From the NCBI RefSeq assembly GCF_037975245.1, contig NC_092574.1:24394713-24458712 (forward strand): a DNA stretch of 64,000 nt, given 5' to 3'. The DNA comes from Apostichopus japonicus. Taxonomy: Eukaryota; Echinodermata; Holothuroidea; Aspidochirotida; Stichopodidae. Each line of letters starts with the position of its first letter. Position 1 is the first letter of the stretch. A program made the translations under genes and the position numbers. This document shows, piece by piece, positions 63,888-64,000 of this stretch. A model generated the notes under the pieces. It searched no databases and was not told the origin of the DNA. It saw nothing but the letters and a program-made list of their open reading frames with translations.

Positions 63888-64000
63888 CTCTAAGTTACAA
63901 CTAGTCTCAACTAGTCTCAACATATATTTCGCTCTGTCCCCCGGACATAGAGCACTCTGCGCCAAGATAGACGCCAACCAACCAACTCTATATAAAAATA

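Overview
This window is AT-rich, intron-bearing animal DNA with almost no compact coding sequence. The spliceosomal gene models, a SINE with a U2 snRNA head, Penelope-like retroelements, LINEs, hAT MITEs and a large CACTG-terminated DNA transposon rule out a bacterium or phage. The frequent TAGGCCTA-type words and the mix of element families suggest a marine deuterostome, perhaps an echinoderm. That placement is inference.

The window is built from segmental duplications. Block X (1-9415) recurs at 45052-52548, with scraps at 11885-11990 (inverted) and 34407-34688. A gene block occurs three times: A (25050-34205), B (37215-41985, inverted) and C (54890 to the window end). Each gene block is preceded by a copy of one LINE family (12530-25005 split, 45040-42840 inverted, 53121-54693). 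The ancestral unit therefore looks like X - LINE - gene block. X copy 1 then took in a foldback element at 799-1001, two LINEs at 3664 and 5665, and a Penelope-like element at 9479. The LINE before gene block A was split by a 10.2-kb CACTG element (13592-23834).

Each gene block carries one small four-exon gene with clean splice sites and an uninterrupted frame: A and C encode 156 residues, B encodes 143. The product has a proline-rich N-terminus of YPGPQ repeats and two membrane segments arranged as in CD225/dispanin (IFITM-like) proteins. Exons 1 and 2 are as conserved as the introns, but the last exon differs strongly between paralogs and nearly every codon change is an amino-acid change. 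That points to diversifying selection, and I think it is the most interesting signal here.

The second notable system is the CACTG element. It has 24-bp inverted ends, a TA target duplication supported by empty sites in two paralogous LINE copies, and dense subterminal GTCA/TAGTC repeats. It carries a multi-exon gene remnant whose splice phases all agree, with one in-frame stop and one frameshift. The third is a U2-headed SINE caught with an 11-bp target duplication and an intact empty site in a paralogous block.

The paralogous blocks work as an internal control: several insertions can be read against an uninserted copy in the same window.
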